From Terriglobia bacterium (lineage in GTDB: Bacteria > Acidobacteriota > Terriglobia > Bryobacterales > UBA6623), in the NCBI GenBank assembly GCA_009838515.1, contig VXRL01000060.1, positions 1 through 64,000 of the forward strand: 64,000 nucleotides of DNA. The letters are read 5' to 3'. How positions within the stretch are numbered: the stretch's first letter is position 1; every line of letters starts with the position of its first letter. A program made the position numbers and the translations under genes. This document shows positions 43,639 to 51,886 of the stretch, piece after piece. Below the pieces are notes generated by a model, which was not told the origin of the DNA, ran no database searches, and saw nothing but the letters and a program-made list of their open reading frames with translations.

Positions 43639-44949
43639 ATGAAGCAGAGCCTGCTGCACCTGTTCCTCAAGACGCTGGATCAGGCTTCCCTGGCCAATGT
43701 CATGTCTGCCAGCGTCGCGCGGCGCGGGCAAGCGTTGACGGCCCTTGGCGCGGAGGTCGATCTTCGACTAGCGAGGCGAATCTTCGTAGCGGGTGTCGGC
43801 AAGGCCGCGCGTCCGATGTGCGAGGCGTTGCTCCCGCTGCTGCCGGACGACAGGACTGCCGCGGCGGTGGTGGCGCCGGCGTCCTCGGGCCCGCCGCTGC
43901 CAAGCACCAGGGAGTTCGTGGGGGGGCACCCTTATCCCAACCGGGCAAGCGAGGAATCTGCCCGGTTCTTGCTGGATCAAGTCGCCGGCTTGGGTGCCGA
44001 CGATCTCTTCATATGCCTCTTGTCGGGCGGAGGATCGGCGATTTGCGAGGCCCCGCTCGATCCATCGGTGTCGCTGGACGATATGCAGGCTTTCTACGAG
44101 GTGCTTGTCACCTGTGGGGCCAACATCGTCCAGATCAATATCCTGCGCAAGCACCTCTCGCGCATCAAGGGCGGACGCCTGGCCCAGGCCGCCCACCCGG
44201 CCAGGCAGATGACGCTGTATGTTTCCGACGTGCCGCCGGACGAGCCCTCGTCCGTCGCTTCCGGCCCGACCATGCCCGATGCGTCCACCTGTCAGGATGC
44301 CTACGGGACGGCCGAAGAGCTCGGCATCGTTGCCAAGCTGCCCGCTTCGATTCGTCGCTTCTTTGTGACACGGACTCTCGCTGAGACACCCAAGCCCGGC
44401 GTGGCGGAGTTTGCGCGAAGCCAGTGGGTCTGCTTGCTCGACAACGCCGCCGCGCTTGAGACTCTCGAAGCCGAAGTCCGCCGTCTGGGCTGGGAGTTCG
44501 AGCGTGATCTGAGCGTCGACGACCAGCCCGTCGAATTCGCAGCCGATGCGCTCTTGGACCGCTTGCAATCCCTGTCCCGCGCCCACCCCGGCAAGACCGT
44601 CGCGGTAACGACCGGAGGGGAGCTCAGCAGCCCGGTCAATGGAGATGGCAGGGGCGGGCGCAATCAAGCCTTCGTGCTGTGGGCCGCCCGCAAGCTCGCC
44701 GAGCGGGGGATCCGGGCCACTGTGCTGAGCGCCGGAACGGATGGCATCGATGGCAATTCTCCGGCGGCCGGCGCCATTGCCGATGAGTCCACCGTGCCGC
44801 GGGCGCGCTCGCTCGGACTGGACCCGGCCGACTTCGAGCGGCGGTCCGATTCCTTCGGCTTCTTCGAAAGGCTCGACGACCTGATCATGACCGGTCCCAC
44901 GGGAAACAACGTCCGCGACCTTCGCATCCTCGTGGCTGCGCCGCAGTGA
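43639..44949 (+). CDS. Glycerate 2-kinase (DUF4147/MOFRL family)
   Basis: The enzyme phosphorylates D-glycerate to 2-phosphoglycerate. The 436-residue product has the N-terminal DUF4147 domain ('IFVAGVGKAARPMCEALLPL', 'HPYPNRASEESA', 'LFICLLSGGGSAICEAPLD') and 'LRKHLSRIKGGRLAQAAHPA', with a conserved catalytic Lys. The C-terminal MOFRL domain follows ('TTGGELSSPVNGDGRGGRNQ', 'LSAGTDGIDGNSPAAGA', 'TGPTGNNVRDLRIL'). Length matches bacterial GckA/TtuD-type enzymes. It lies 11 bases after the hydroxyacid dehydrogenase and so completes a glyoxylate or hydroxypyruvate to 2-phosphoglycerate route. Confidence 0.93.
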   Translation: MKQSLLHLFLKTLDQASLANVMSASVARRGQALTALGAEVDLRLARRIFVAGVGKAARPMCEALLPLLPDDRTAAAVVAPASSGPPLPSTREFVGGHPYPNRASEESARFLLDQVAGLGADDLFICLLSGGGSAICEAPLDPSVSLDDMQAFYEVLVTCGANIVQINILRKHLSRIKGGRLAQAAHPARQMTLYVSDVPPDEPSSVASGPTMPDASTCQDAYGTAEELGIVAKLPASIRRFFVTRTLAETPKPGVAEFARSQWVCLLDNAAALETLEAEVRRLGWEFERDLSVDDQPVEFAADALLDRLQSLSRAHPGKTVAVTTGGELSSPVNGDGRGGRNQAFVLWAARKLAERGIRATVLSAGTDGIDGNSPAAGAIADESTVPRARSLGLDPADFERRSDSFGFFERLDDLIMTGPTGNNVRDLRILVAAPQ

Positions 44950-45057
44950 TCGGCTCCCTGTGGTATGTTGGCCTGCGTTGCTGCCGCGTCCGCAACGCGG
45001 ACTAGCGAGCTATCTGTCGGTCTCTCGGGCCGACACGCACCTCTGTTGAGAATCCCG

Positions 45058-46446
45058 ATGTCCAAGTTCGTTCTCGCCCTCGCACTCTGCTATTCGGTGG
45101 CTGCCACCGCCGCGGACAAGCCGAATTTCGTCCTGATTTTCGTCGATGACCTCGGCTACGCCGACATCGGGCCGTTCGGCTCGAAGCTGCACCGAACCCC
45201 CAGTCTGGACAAGATGGCAGCCGAAGGGCGCAAGCTGACCAGCTTCTATGTGACCGCGCCGGTATGCACGCCCTCTCGCAGTTCTCTGATGACCGGCAGC
45301 TACCCCCGACGGGTTGGCTTGGACGAGAGCGAGAAGGGGCAGTGGGTGCTGTTTCCGGGCAACCGAGAGGGCCTCCATCCTGACGAGATCACATTGGCCG
45401 AGACGTTGAAGGAAGTGGGCTACAAGACGGCTTGCGTGGGCAAGTGGCACTTGGGCGATCAGCGTCCGTTCCTGCCGACCCGACACGGGTTCGACTCGTA
45501 CTTCGGAATACCGTTTTCCAACGACATGGGCCATGATTCACGGAAACAGCCCTACCGTTACCCCCCGCTCCCTCTGCTGCGCGGAGAAGAGGTGATCGAA
45601 AAGGAACCCGACCAAAGGTTGATCACCCAGCGCTACACGGAAGAGGCCTTGGAGTTCATCGAGGAAAACAAGGAAGGTCCATTCTTCCTGTATCTGCCGC
45701 ACACCATGCCGCATTGGCCGCAGTACTCGTCCGAGCGTTTCGCGGGCAAGTCGAAGAACGGCGCTTGGGGCGATTCCGTGGAAGAGATCGACTGGTCGAC
45801 CGGGCAGATTCTTGCAAAGCTCGACCAACTCGGAATCGATGACAACACGATGGTCGTGTTCACTTCGGACAACGGGGGTGCGGTGAACCACGGGGCCAGC
45901 AACGCCCCGCTGCGCGGAGGCAAGGGCACGACTTGGGAAGGCGGCCACCGCGTCTGCTTCGTGGTGCGTTGGCCGGGCCGTGTGCCGGCGGGAACGACAA
46001 CCGACGAAGTCGCGATATCGGTAGACATTCTGCCGACCTTCGCTGCGCTGGCCGGCGCGTCTGTGCCGTCAGACCGGGTGATCGACGGCAAAGACATCCG
46101 CAGCCTGCTACTTGACGACAAGCCTGAACCGACGCCGCACGTCGCGTATTACTACTACTTCATGTCTCATCTAAACGGTGTCCGCAGCGGACGGTGGAAA
46201 TTGCATGTCGCTAGGAAGGGCGGGCGCTATCCCGACTATGACTCCAACCCCGTGCTCGAGCTCTACGACCTGCAGACCGACATAGGAGAGGAGCGCAACG
46301 TCGCTGGCGAGTTCCCACAAGTGGTGGAACGCTTGCAGGCCTTGGCCGAAGTGGCCCGGCGAGACCTGGGCGATGGCAAGCGGGCTGGCAAGAACCAGCG
46401 TCCGCCGGGAATTGTGGATATGTCGGTGACGCTCACCTCCAATTGA
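45058..46446 (+). CDS. Secreted type I sulfatase
   Basis: The product has 462 residues from ATG 45058, with signal peptide 'MSKFVLALALCYSVAATAA'. The formylglycine motif C-x-P-x-R is present in 'APVCTPSRSSLMTGSYPRR', so the enzyme needs a formylglycine-generating enzyme for activity. Metal ligands are in 'LIFVDDLGYADIGPFG' and 'VFTSDNGGAVNHG', and 'CVGKWHLGD' and 'PHTMPHWPQ' are conserved active-site segments. The C-terminal subdomain 'NPVLELYDLQTDIGEERNVA' is typical. It should release sulfate from a sulfated polysaccharide or related ester outside the cytoplasm. Substrate not predictable. The frame is open upstream to 44965, but the signal peptide sets the start. Confidence 0.93.
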   Translation: MSKFVLALALCYSVAATAADKPNFVLIFVDDLGYADIGPFGSKLHRTPSLDKMAAEGRKLTSFYVTAPVCTPSRSSLMTGSYPRRVGLDESEKGQWVLFPGNREGLHPDEITLAETLKEVGYKTACVGKWHLGDQRPFLPTRHGFDSYFGIPFSNDMGHDSRKQPYRYPPLPLLRGEEVIEKEPDQRLITQRYTEEALEFIEENKEGPFFLYLPHTMPHWPQYSSERFAGKSKNGAWGDSVEEIDWSTGQILAKLDQLGIDDNTMVVFTSDNGGAVNHGASNAPLRGGKGTTWEGGHRVCFVVRWPGRVPAGTTTDEVAISVDILPTFAALAGASVPSDRVIDGKDIRSLLLDDKPEPTPHVAYYYYFMSHLNGVRSGRWKLHVARKGGRYPDYDSNPVLELYDLQTDIGEERNVAGEFPQVVERLQALAEVARRDLGDGKRAGKNQRPPGIVDMSVTLTSN

Positions 46447-46460
46447 GGCAGCTATGCGTC

Positions 46461-46476
46461 GGCGGGCTCGCCCGCC
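46461..46476. terminator. GC hairpin between convergent sulfatase and propeller/PHP genes
   Basis: GGCGGG and CCCGCC pair across a 4-base CTCG loop, 15 bases after the sulfatase stop. There is no T-run, so it may only slow polymerase or stabilise the 3' end. Confidence 0.35.
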
Positions 46477-46556
46477 GCGGCGTGATGCGCGGAACGGCGA
46501 GGACTCGCCTCGGCAGCGGGCGTACGCGAGGATTCCGGCTTTTCCCGCCAGTTCAC

Positions 46557-46573
46557 GCCGGCGGTGCGCCGGC
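46557..46573. terminator. Second GC hairpin in the same convergent gap
   Basis: GCCGGC (46557-46562) and GCCGGC (46568-46573) pair across a 5-base loop just outside the 3' end of the minus-strand gene. There is no T-run. Confidence 0.35.
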
Positions 46574-46578
46574 AGAGC

Positions 46579-49050
46579 CTACTCGTAGTCGATGAAGAAG
46601 GGCGACGTCCAAGCGATCTCAGGGTCGCCATCGGGCTTGTCGGGGTCGCGCTGGAAAACGCGCACATAGTAATACGACTCGCCCGGCGCTGCCTCGGAAT
46701 CCTTGTACGTCAGCTCGGCCTGTCGGCCACCCGGGCTTTGGGTGAAGACGTATTCGCCGTTCTTGACAACATCTACGCGCAGGATCTCGTCTTGCGCCTC
46801 GATCTCGATGTGGATTTCCGGCGGATCCGATGCCGAGGCCTGGAATTCTTCCCCGACCATGTGCCCGTCTGCTGATGCTTTGACGAAGATCTCGTCGCTG
46901 GCGGCGAACGTCCTGCGCGCCAGCATGGCGTCGAACAGCGCGTCCCGCGTCGGCTCTTCCGCCCAAATCGCGGCCCACGAGTTATGCGTCGAGCCGTGGT
47001 CGCTGTAGGAGACGAAGCCGTAGCGGTGTCCCTTGTTCAGCGCGTCTTGGGCGAAATGCCCCGGCTCGTCCACCTGAGTGCCGCCGCGCTTCTCGCCCTC
47101 CGGAGCCTGGAACTTCTCGTAGCTGCCACGCGAGCCCTGATAGATCTCAAGCAGACAGTCAAACGGCGCCGGTTCCCAATTCCAGTCGGCCAGCGGGCCG
47201 GCAGCGAACGTGTGTGGCACCACTACAACCTTTTGGCCAGCTTGGCTCAGGGCGTTATCCTCCATCCACTTCCACATCACGGGAGGTAAGTTGTCCGGTG
47301 CTTCAAGGCCCTTTTCGCGATCGATCGGCCGAAGCGGACCGCCGCGCTTGAGGTAGAGTACGTTCCGGTGGCCTCCGGGGCGGGCCATCGAGTGCTCGTA
47401 GGTGTAGATGCCCCAGAACTTTGGGGCATGGGTGTAGAGGTCGACCATCTTCTGCGTGTACCACCATTGGTAGTCCCGCAGGGAATCCGGCCAACGCCCG
47501 CCCAGAATTTCGTTGTGGTCGCTCGGACCAACGAAGTCCATCTTCGCCGCGTCTATCGCGTACCGGTAGGTGTCCTCGATCGAGCCATCTCTCGCGCTGT
47601 GGCCGCGCACATCGGTGTGCCGGTGGCAATCGCCGAGCAGCAGCGAGTAGGTCTTGCCGCCGGCAGACATGGTGGCCCGTTGGCGCGGCTCGAACCCGGC
47701 TCTGGGTTGCGACACCGCGACTTGTGTGAGTTCCGGCTCGACCGATTCAACAGATTCCAAGGCGGCCGCGAAGACGTTATAGTGCAGCGCGTGAAACTGG
47801 TCCTTCGGCAGGTTCTCCGGGGAGCGCAGGTCGCTCGCGAACGCCAGCTGCAGCGATCCGTCCGGGCTGGCTGCGACTGCCGTTCTCTGCGTGTTGCGCC
47901 CCGAGCTGTTGGATAGCATCACGGGCATCGTCCAGCCGTCCGCGCCCAAGCGCGTTGCATACACGTGGAACATTTCGTGAGGTTTCAGAATCGTCCAGTG
48001 CCGGAACACGACCCAAGCTGAGCCACCGCCATCGAATTCCACCGTGGGCAATTCCGCATAGCGCGACATCCTGCCGGTCAGGATGTCGGCGATCTGCGAC
48101 ACCGGCTCGAAGACGCGGCCATTGGAGAACACCCGAACCCCCAGGCCCCTGCGCGCGTGCAGTCCTTCGCTTCCCTCAGCTGCGCTGGATTCGGAGTAGT
48201 CCTTGCCCCAGTTCTTGCGGGCGGTGTCGAAAGCGATCCAAGCCCGATCTGCCGCGTCCACGGTGACGCTGGAATGGAACTCGGCTCTCGGATCGGAAGT
48301 GATAGCGATCGGCTCGCCTGCGCTCTGGCCGTCGAAAGACGCGAGGAACACGTCGTAGTTGCCGGCGTGATAGCTGTCCCAAGAGATCCACGCCCGGCCC
48401 GTAGAATCCAGCGCGACCGATGGTTCCCAGTCGCTGGCATCTGATGGTGATACTCGAACCTCGGGTCCCCAGCCAGAGGCGGTCCGACGTCGGGCGTAGA
48501 CATCGGACTGCAAGTCGCGGAATGACTGCCAGGTGACGGTGACGTCGCCATCCGCGCTGGCGGCGGCGCGGACATGGAAGTCCGAGTGAGCGGACTCGGC
48601 AACGGTCTCGATCTCGCCGACTTCTGAGTAGTCGCTGACACTGGCTCCGTAGAGTTGGAAGGCGCTGTCGTCGCGGCCGGACCAAAAGGCCATCGCCCCG
48701 CCTGGCACGGCCACAATCGCGGGCAGGTAGTGGTCCCAGTTGCCATCGCGCAGCACGATGGGCCCACCCCAGGTGCCTTCTGGGCTTCTGCGGCGCACGA
48801 CAACCGTGTCGGCGTCGCTGCCGTTCCATTCCACGTACGCCATCCAAACGCTGCCATCGGCGGCTGCGGCCAAGGCCGGCCAGTCGGCCGTCGTGTCTTC
48901 GGGCGAGACACGCTCGGATTCGATTTCGCCGGCGACATCGGCGGGTGGCAGGTCGGCGGCCCGCACTTCCGGCGTCTCGGCAGGCGGTTCGCCGCAACTG
49001 GCAACGACGATTGCCAGGGAGACGAGGAATGCGGCCGTGGTGCGTTTCAC
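46579..49050 (-). CDS. Lipoprotein with sialidase-like propeller and C-terminal PHP/DUF3604-like domain
   Basis: The product has 823 residues from GTG 49050. A lipobox follows 'FLVSLAIVVASCGEPPAE'. Residues about 45-420 form repeating blades with 'DWPALAAAADGSVWMAYVEW', 'SDWEPSVALDSTGRAWISWD' and similar Asp/Trp repeats, as in BNR/sialidase-like propellers. Residues about 430-840 hold a PHP-like metal site: 'LLLGDCHRHTDVRGHS', 'MDFVGPSDHNEI', 'VVVPHTFAAGP' and 'RYGFVSYSDHGSTHN', giving the His-x-His, Asp-His and Asp-x-Gly ligands. I infer an envelope-anchored metal-dependent hydrolase, with the propeller binding a carbohydrate. The GTG start is supported by TATAAT ending 6 bases before it, and the frame from 49101 would lack a clean signal peptide. 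Confidence 0.75.
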   Translation of the reverse strand: MKRTTAAFLVSLAIVVASCGEPPAETPEVRAADLPPADVAGEIESERVSPEDTTADWPALAAAADGSVWMAYVEWNGSDADTVVVRRRSPEGTWGGPIVLRDGNWDHYLPAIVAVPGGAMAFWSGRDDSAFQLYGASVSDYSEVGEIETVAESAHSDFHVRAAASADGDVTVTWQSFRDLQSDVYARRRTASGWGPEVRVSPSDASDWEPSVALDSTGRAWISWDSYHAGNYDVFLASFDGQSAGEPIAITSDPRAEFHSSVTVDAADRAWIAFDTARKNWGKDYSESSAAEGSEGLHARRGLGVRVFSNGRVFEPVSQIADILTGRMSRYAELPTVEFDGGGSAWVVFRHWTILKPHEMFHVYATRLGADGWTMPVMLSNSSGRNTQRTAVAASPDGSLQLAFASDLRSPENLPKDQFHALHYNVFAAALESVESVEPELTQVAVSQPRAGFEPRQRATMSAGGKTYSLLLGDCHRHTDVRGHSARDGSIEDTYRYAIDAAKMDFVGPSDHNEILGGRWPDSLRDYQWWYTQKMVDLYTHAPKFWGIYTYEHSMARPGGHRNVLYLKRGGPLRPIDREKGLEAPDNLPPVMWKWMEDNALSQAGQKVVVVPHTFAAGPLADWNWEPAPFDCLLEIYQGSRGSYEKFQAPEGEKRGGTQVDEPGHFAQDALNKGHRYGFVSYSDHGSTHNSWAAIWAEEPTRDALFDAMLARRTFAASDEIFVKASADGHMVGEEFQASASDPPEIHIEIEAQDEILRVDVVKNGEYVFTQSPGGRQAELTYKDSEAAPGESYYYVRVFQRDPDKPDGDPEIAWTSPFFIDYE

Positions 49051-49056
49051 GCGACG

Positions 49057-49062
49057 ATTATA
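49057..49062 (-). promoter_or_regulatory. -10 element (TATAAT) of the propeller/PHP gene
   Basis: A perfect TATAAT on the minus strand ends 6 bases before GTG 49050, so the predicted transcript starts at the start codon. Confidence 0.55.
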
Positions 49063-49177
49063 TCGGCAGCGCAGAGTCTCTAGGTGCCTGATAGGTAGCA
49101 ATTTACGTGGCTAGGCCAAGCGGCGCAGGATCGCGATCGACCTTCTCGGCACGGGGACGCTGCGACGGCAACCGCCC

Positions 49178-51298
49178 TTAGGGCGAGGCGTAACGCAGCT
49201 CCCACGCTTCGGCGTCCCCCGTTGATGCGAGTGCCAAGGCAGCCAAGGGAGCCCGCGCTTTTAGCAGCATTTCACTAAACTCGTCCTCTGGGTTTGACAT
49301 GGCCACGATGGCCCCTCCGGATGCAACCGAGACACTCGTGCCGTCCATCACGATCGCGCGGATCACGATGCTGAGGTCCATTCGGTTGCCGTAGCTCAAG
49401 TAGCCGAGCCCGCCCGAGTACGGACCTCTGGCTCGCTCTTCCAACCGGTCAATGATCGACAGGGTGCGGACCTTCGGCGCGCCGGTCATGGAACCTCCCG
49501 GAAATGCGGCGGCGACGCAGTCGAGGCAGTCGCGGTCCGATCGCAGCTTCCCGGCGACCGTGCTCACTAGCTGGTGGACCGTGGCGTAGGACTCTACGTC
49601 CATCAACTTCGGCACGCGGATCGAGCCGGTCGAAGCGATCCGCCCGATGTCGTTGCGCAACAGGTCAACGATCATCAAGTTCTCTGACCGCGTCTTTTCG
49701 TCGTTGCGCAACCATTCGGCCAGCCTTGCGTCGTCCTCGGCGGTGCTTCCGCGCGGACAGGTGCCCTTGATCGGTTTCGCCCAGACCACTCGGTCTGGAT
49801 CGACTCGTAGGAATCTCTCCGGCGATGAACTGAGAAGCGCCAGATCCCCAAAGCGAAGATATGCTGCATGTGGAGCCGGGTTTAGCGCCCGCAATGCCCG
49901 ATAGGCTTCGAACGCCCCGACAGCGCATGTCACCGAGAACTCGCTGCTCAGACAGATTTGGTACGACTCCCCAGCCGCCAGCTTAGCCTGGCAATGCCTG
50001 ATCTTGCTCCGATACGTCTTTGGGCCGTCCGCAAGGTGCGCGATGGCTGGCTTGTTCTCCAGCACGGGTTGGCTTCCCGTCCGCTCTTGGCCGAAGAGCG
50101 CACGCTCGGCTCGGTCGAACCAGATAGCTGGATCGTCGCTTGACGGTCCGACGCGGGCGACAAAGTACACGCGACGTTCAGCATGGTCGAACACGATGCA
50201 TCGCTCGGAATCCACAAATGCAGCATCTGGCGTCGCAGACCTACGCGATGTCGGAAAGCCCACTTCGTTGCGGAATTCGTATCCGAAGAATCCAGCCAAG
50301 CCGGTTTGGAAGTCAAACGGCAGGGTGGGGTCCAGCTGTACCGGACGGCCCAACCGCTTGCGCATCTCCGCAAGCAAGGATCCGATCTGCTCGGTCTTGG
50401 TGCCGGCACGTGTCCGCACTGTCAGGCGGCGGTTTTCCGATCGGTACAGCAAGGCTGCGCCTTCTGGCCCGGAAGCGTCGCCCATGAAGCTGAATCTCGA
50501 GTGGCCCGGAATTACCGCCGAGCTGTCCAGCCAAAACGCGTGCTCGGAGTCGGCGTAGAGGCGCCGGAACGCCTCTACAGGCTCGACCCAGCGATCGAAC
50601 CCGCGCGACTCAATACGAGCTGGGTCTGCGGCTGACGCCCTTGTTGCTGCGCTTCCGCCGACTGCCGGCCCGCCCCTGGTTGACCGTATCTGCTTGAGCG
50701 TGTGATGCCGAGCGTGCCGGGCGGCCAACCGGAGGAAATTGCGAACCAGCTGCTCGCCGAAATCCGCGCTCACGGATTCCGGATGGAACTGCACGCCAAG
50801 CTGCGGACGAGACTTGTGCTGCACCGCCATCACGATTCCATCAACAGTCGCGGCCGTTGCCGTCAAGCATGCCGGCAGCGAATCACTCTCAATGCAGAGG
50901 GAGTGGTAGCGCACCACGTCGAAGCTGGCGGGGATATCGCGGAACAAATCGCTGCCATCGTGCGAGACCTGAGAAATGCGGCCGTGCATGGGGACGGGAG
51001 CCGGAACAACCCGCGCCCCGTACGCGTGCCCGATACCCTGATGGCCTAGGCAGACGCCCAGCAGCGGAAGGCCTGACTCTAGGATCACTTCGCTGCAGAT
51101 CCGGAAGTCTTCGGGGCGTGCGGGAGTGCCAGGGCCGGGAGAAATGACGATCGCATCGGCGCGGACCTCGGTGACCACGTCGCGCCAATGCGAAGCGGCG
51201 TTGTCGATGACCACGGGAGTCCGGCCAGTGACCCTCGCGATGAGTTGGCTCAGGTTATAGGTGAACGAGTCCTTGTTATCTATGAGCAGCACGTTCAT
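49178..51298 (-). CDS. pabAB: Fused aminodeoxychorismate synthase (PabA-PabB)
   Basis: The product of 706 residues makes 4-amino-4-deoxychorismate for folate. Residues 1-190 are the glutamine amidotransferase: 'MNVLLIDNKDSFTYNLSQLI', 'ISPGPGTPARPED', Cys83 in 'GVCLGHQGIG', His172 and Glu174 in 'FHPESVSADF'. After a linker rich in Arg/Ala (about 190-230) comes the chorismate-binding domain, with 'YQICLSSEFSV', 'SSSPERFLRV', 'KPIKGTCPRGSTAEDD', 'NLMIVDLLRNDIGR', 'FPGGSMTGAPKVRT' and 'YSGGLGYLSY'. PIKGT, with Lys in place of Ala, is the PabB signature and separates it from TrpE at 53442 (PIAGT). PabC is not adjacent. ATG 51298 gives a canonical PabA start. The product is cytoplasmic. Confidence 0.93.
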   Translation of the reverse strand: MNVLLIDNKDSFTYNLSQLIARVTGRTPVVIDNAASHWRDVVTEVRADAIVISPGPGTPARPEDFRICSEVILESGLPLLGVCLGHQGIGHAYGARVVPAPVPMHGRISQVSHDGSDLFRDIPASFDVVRYHSLCIESDSLPACLTATAATVDGIVMAVQHKSRPQLGVQFHPESVSADFGEQLVRNFLRLAARHARHHTLKQIRSTRGGPAVGGSAATRASAADPARIESRGFDRWVEPVEAFRRLYADSEHAFWLDSSAVIPGHSRFSFMGDASGPEGAALLYRSENRRLTVRTRAGTKTEQIGSLLAEMRKRLGRPVQLDPTLPFDFQTGLAGFFGYEFRNEVGFPTSRRSATPDAAFVDSERCIVFDHAERRVYFVARVGPSSDDPAIWFDRAERALFGQERTGSQPVLENKPAIAHLADGPKTYRSKIRHCQAKLAAGESYQICLSSEFSVTCAVGAFEAYRALRALNPAPHAAYLRFGDLALLSSSPERFLRVDPDRVVWAKPIKGTCPRGSTAEDDARLAEWLRNDEKTRSENLMIVDLLRNDIGRIASTGSIRVPKLMDVESYATVHQLVSTVAGKLRSDRDCLDCVAAAFPGGSMTGAPKVRTLSIIDRLEERARGPYSGGLGYLSYGNRMDLSIVIRAIVMDGTSVSVASGGAIVAMSNPEDEFSEMLLKARAPLAALALASTGDAEAWELRYASP

Positions 51299-51381
51299 CG
51301 CGCAGGGGGGCCGGGTTGTTGAGGTAGCCGGTCGGCGAATTTAAGGTAGACCCCGCTAATACTCTGAACTAGCGGTCCTTA

Positions 51382-51693
51382 TCAGGATCTGGCTGCTGCC
51401 GGTGGGACTGCATTCCACTGCCCCGCCCGTTTGCAGAACCCTTCTTTGTAGATGGGCCAGTCGTGGAGTGTCGCCGGATCGAAGTCAGCTCTGTCAGGCC
51501 ACACAAGCGTGTGAACTTCAGGGTCCTCCGTCACCTCGCCGAACAAGGACCGATCAAGTAGAGGGCCGTAGAGTTCTCCTGCCATCACCGGCTGGAAGTC
51601 GATGTCTTGCTGCGTGCAGTCGGCAAAATTCACCTCAAGTGTGTAGTCTCCGACGATCCGCACTCCTCTGACCCGATGGATTTCGTGATCCAT
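51382..51693 (-). CDS. DUF2442 family protein
   Basis: The 103-residue product fits DUF2442: 'VRGVRIVGDYTLEVNFADCT', 'FQPVMAGELYGPLLDRSLFG', 'VTEDPEVHTLVWPDRADFDP' and 'LHDWPIYKEG'. The family is small, and is found alone or next to a DUF4160 gene. Its function is unknown, though toxin-antitoxin roles have been suggested for such pairs. Here the DUF4160-like partner seems decayed (see the next feature). The gene lies between pabAB and aroDE, on the pabAB strand, with a gap of 84 bases from the pabAB start. Confidence 0.85.
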   Translation of the reverse strand: MDHEIHRVRGVRIVGDYTLEVNFADCTQQDIDFQPVMAGELYGPLLDRSLFGEVTEDPEVHTLVWPDRADFDPATLHDWPIYKEGFCKRAGQWNAVPPAAARS

Positions 51694-51697
51694 GACA

Positions 51698-51838
51698 TTA
51701 GCTTAGTGGTTGGGGCTTAGGTGAGCGTCCTCGCTGATGTGCATTCCGATCGTCCCTCAATTCACCTTGATGCAATTCCGCCCATGCTTCGACCAACCGG
51801 CGCTGCCTCCGGGGCAAGCCGCCTCCCGAGCCGCGGCA
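51698..51838 (-). pseudogene. Possible DUF4160 remnant upstream of DUF2442
   Basis: On the minus strand a frame ends at 51698 with a C-terminal segment ('RRLVEAWAELHQGEL', 'NAHQRGRSPKPQPLS') that resembles the end of DUF4160 proteins, which have the pattern EWxELHxxEL and a proline-rich tail. The family normally lies directly upstream of DUF2442, and this one ends only 4 bases before that start. The expected N-terminal strands (about 50 residues) are not seen in any frame upstream, because aroDE begins at 51887. I infer a decayed gene. Similarity rests on about 25 residues. Confidence 0.35.
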
Positions 51839-51886
51839 GGGGAGCGAAGATGCCTGTGATAGCCTACTCAAAACGTCGCTGGCGCG

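Noticed and set aside
46447-46578. Rho-independent terminators between the convergent sulfatase and propeller genes
   Set aside because: Two GC hairpins exist but neither is followed by a T-run, so they are listed only as low-confidence hairpins.
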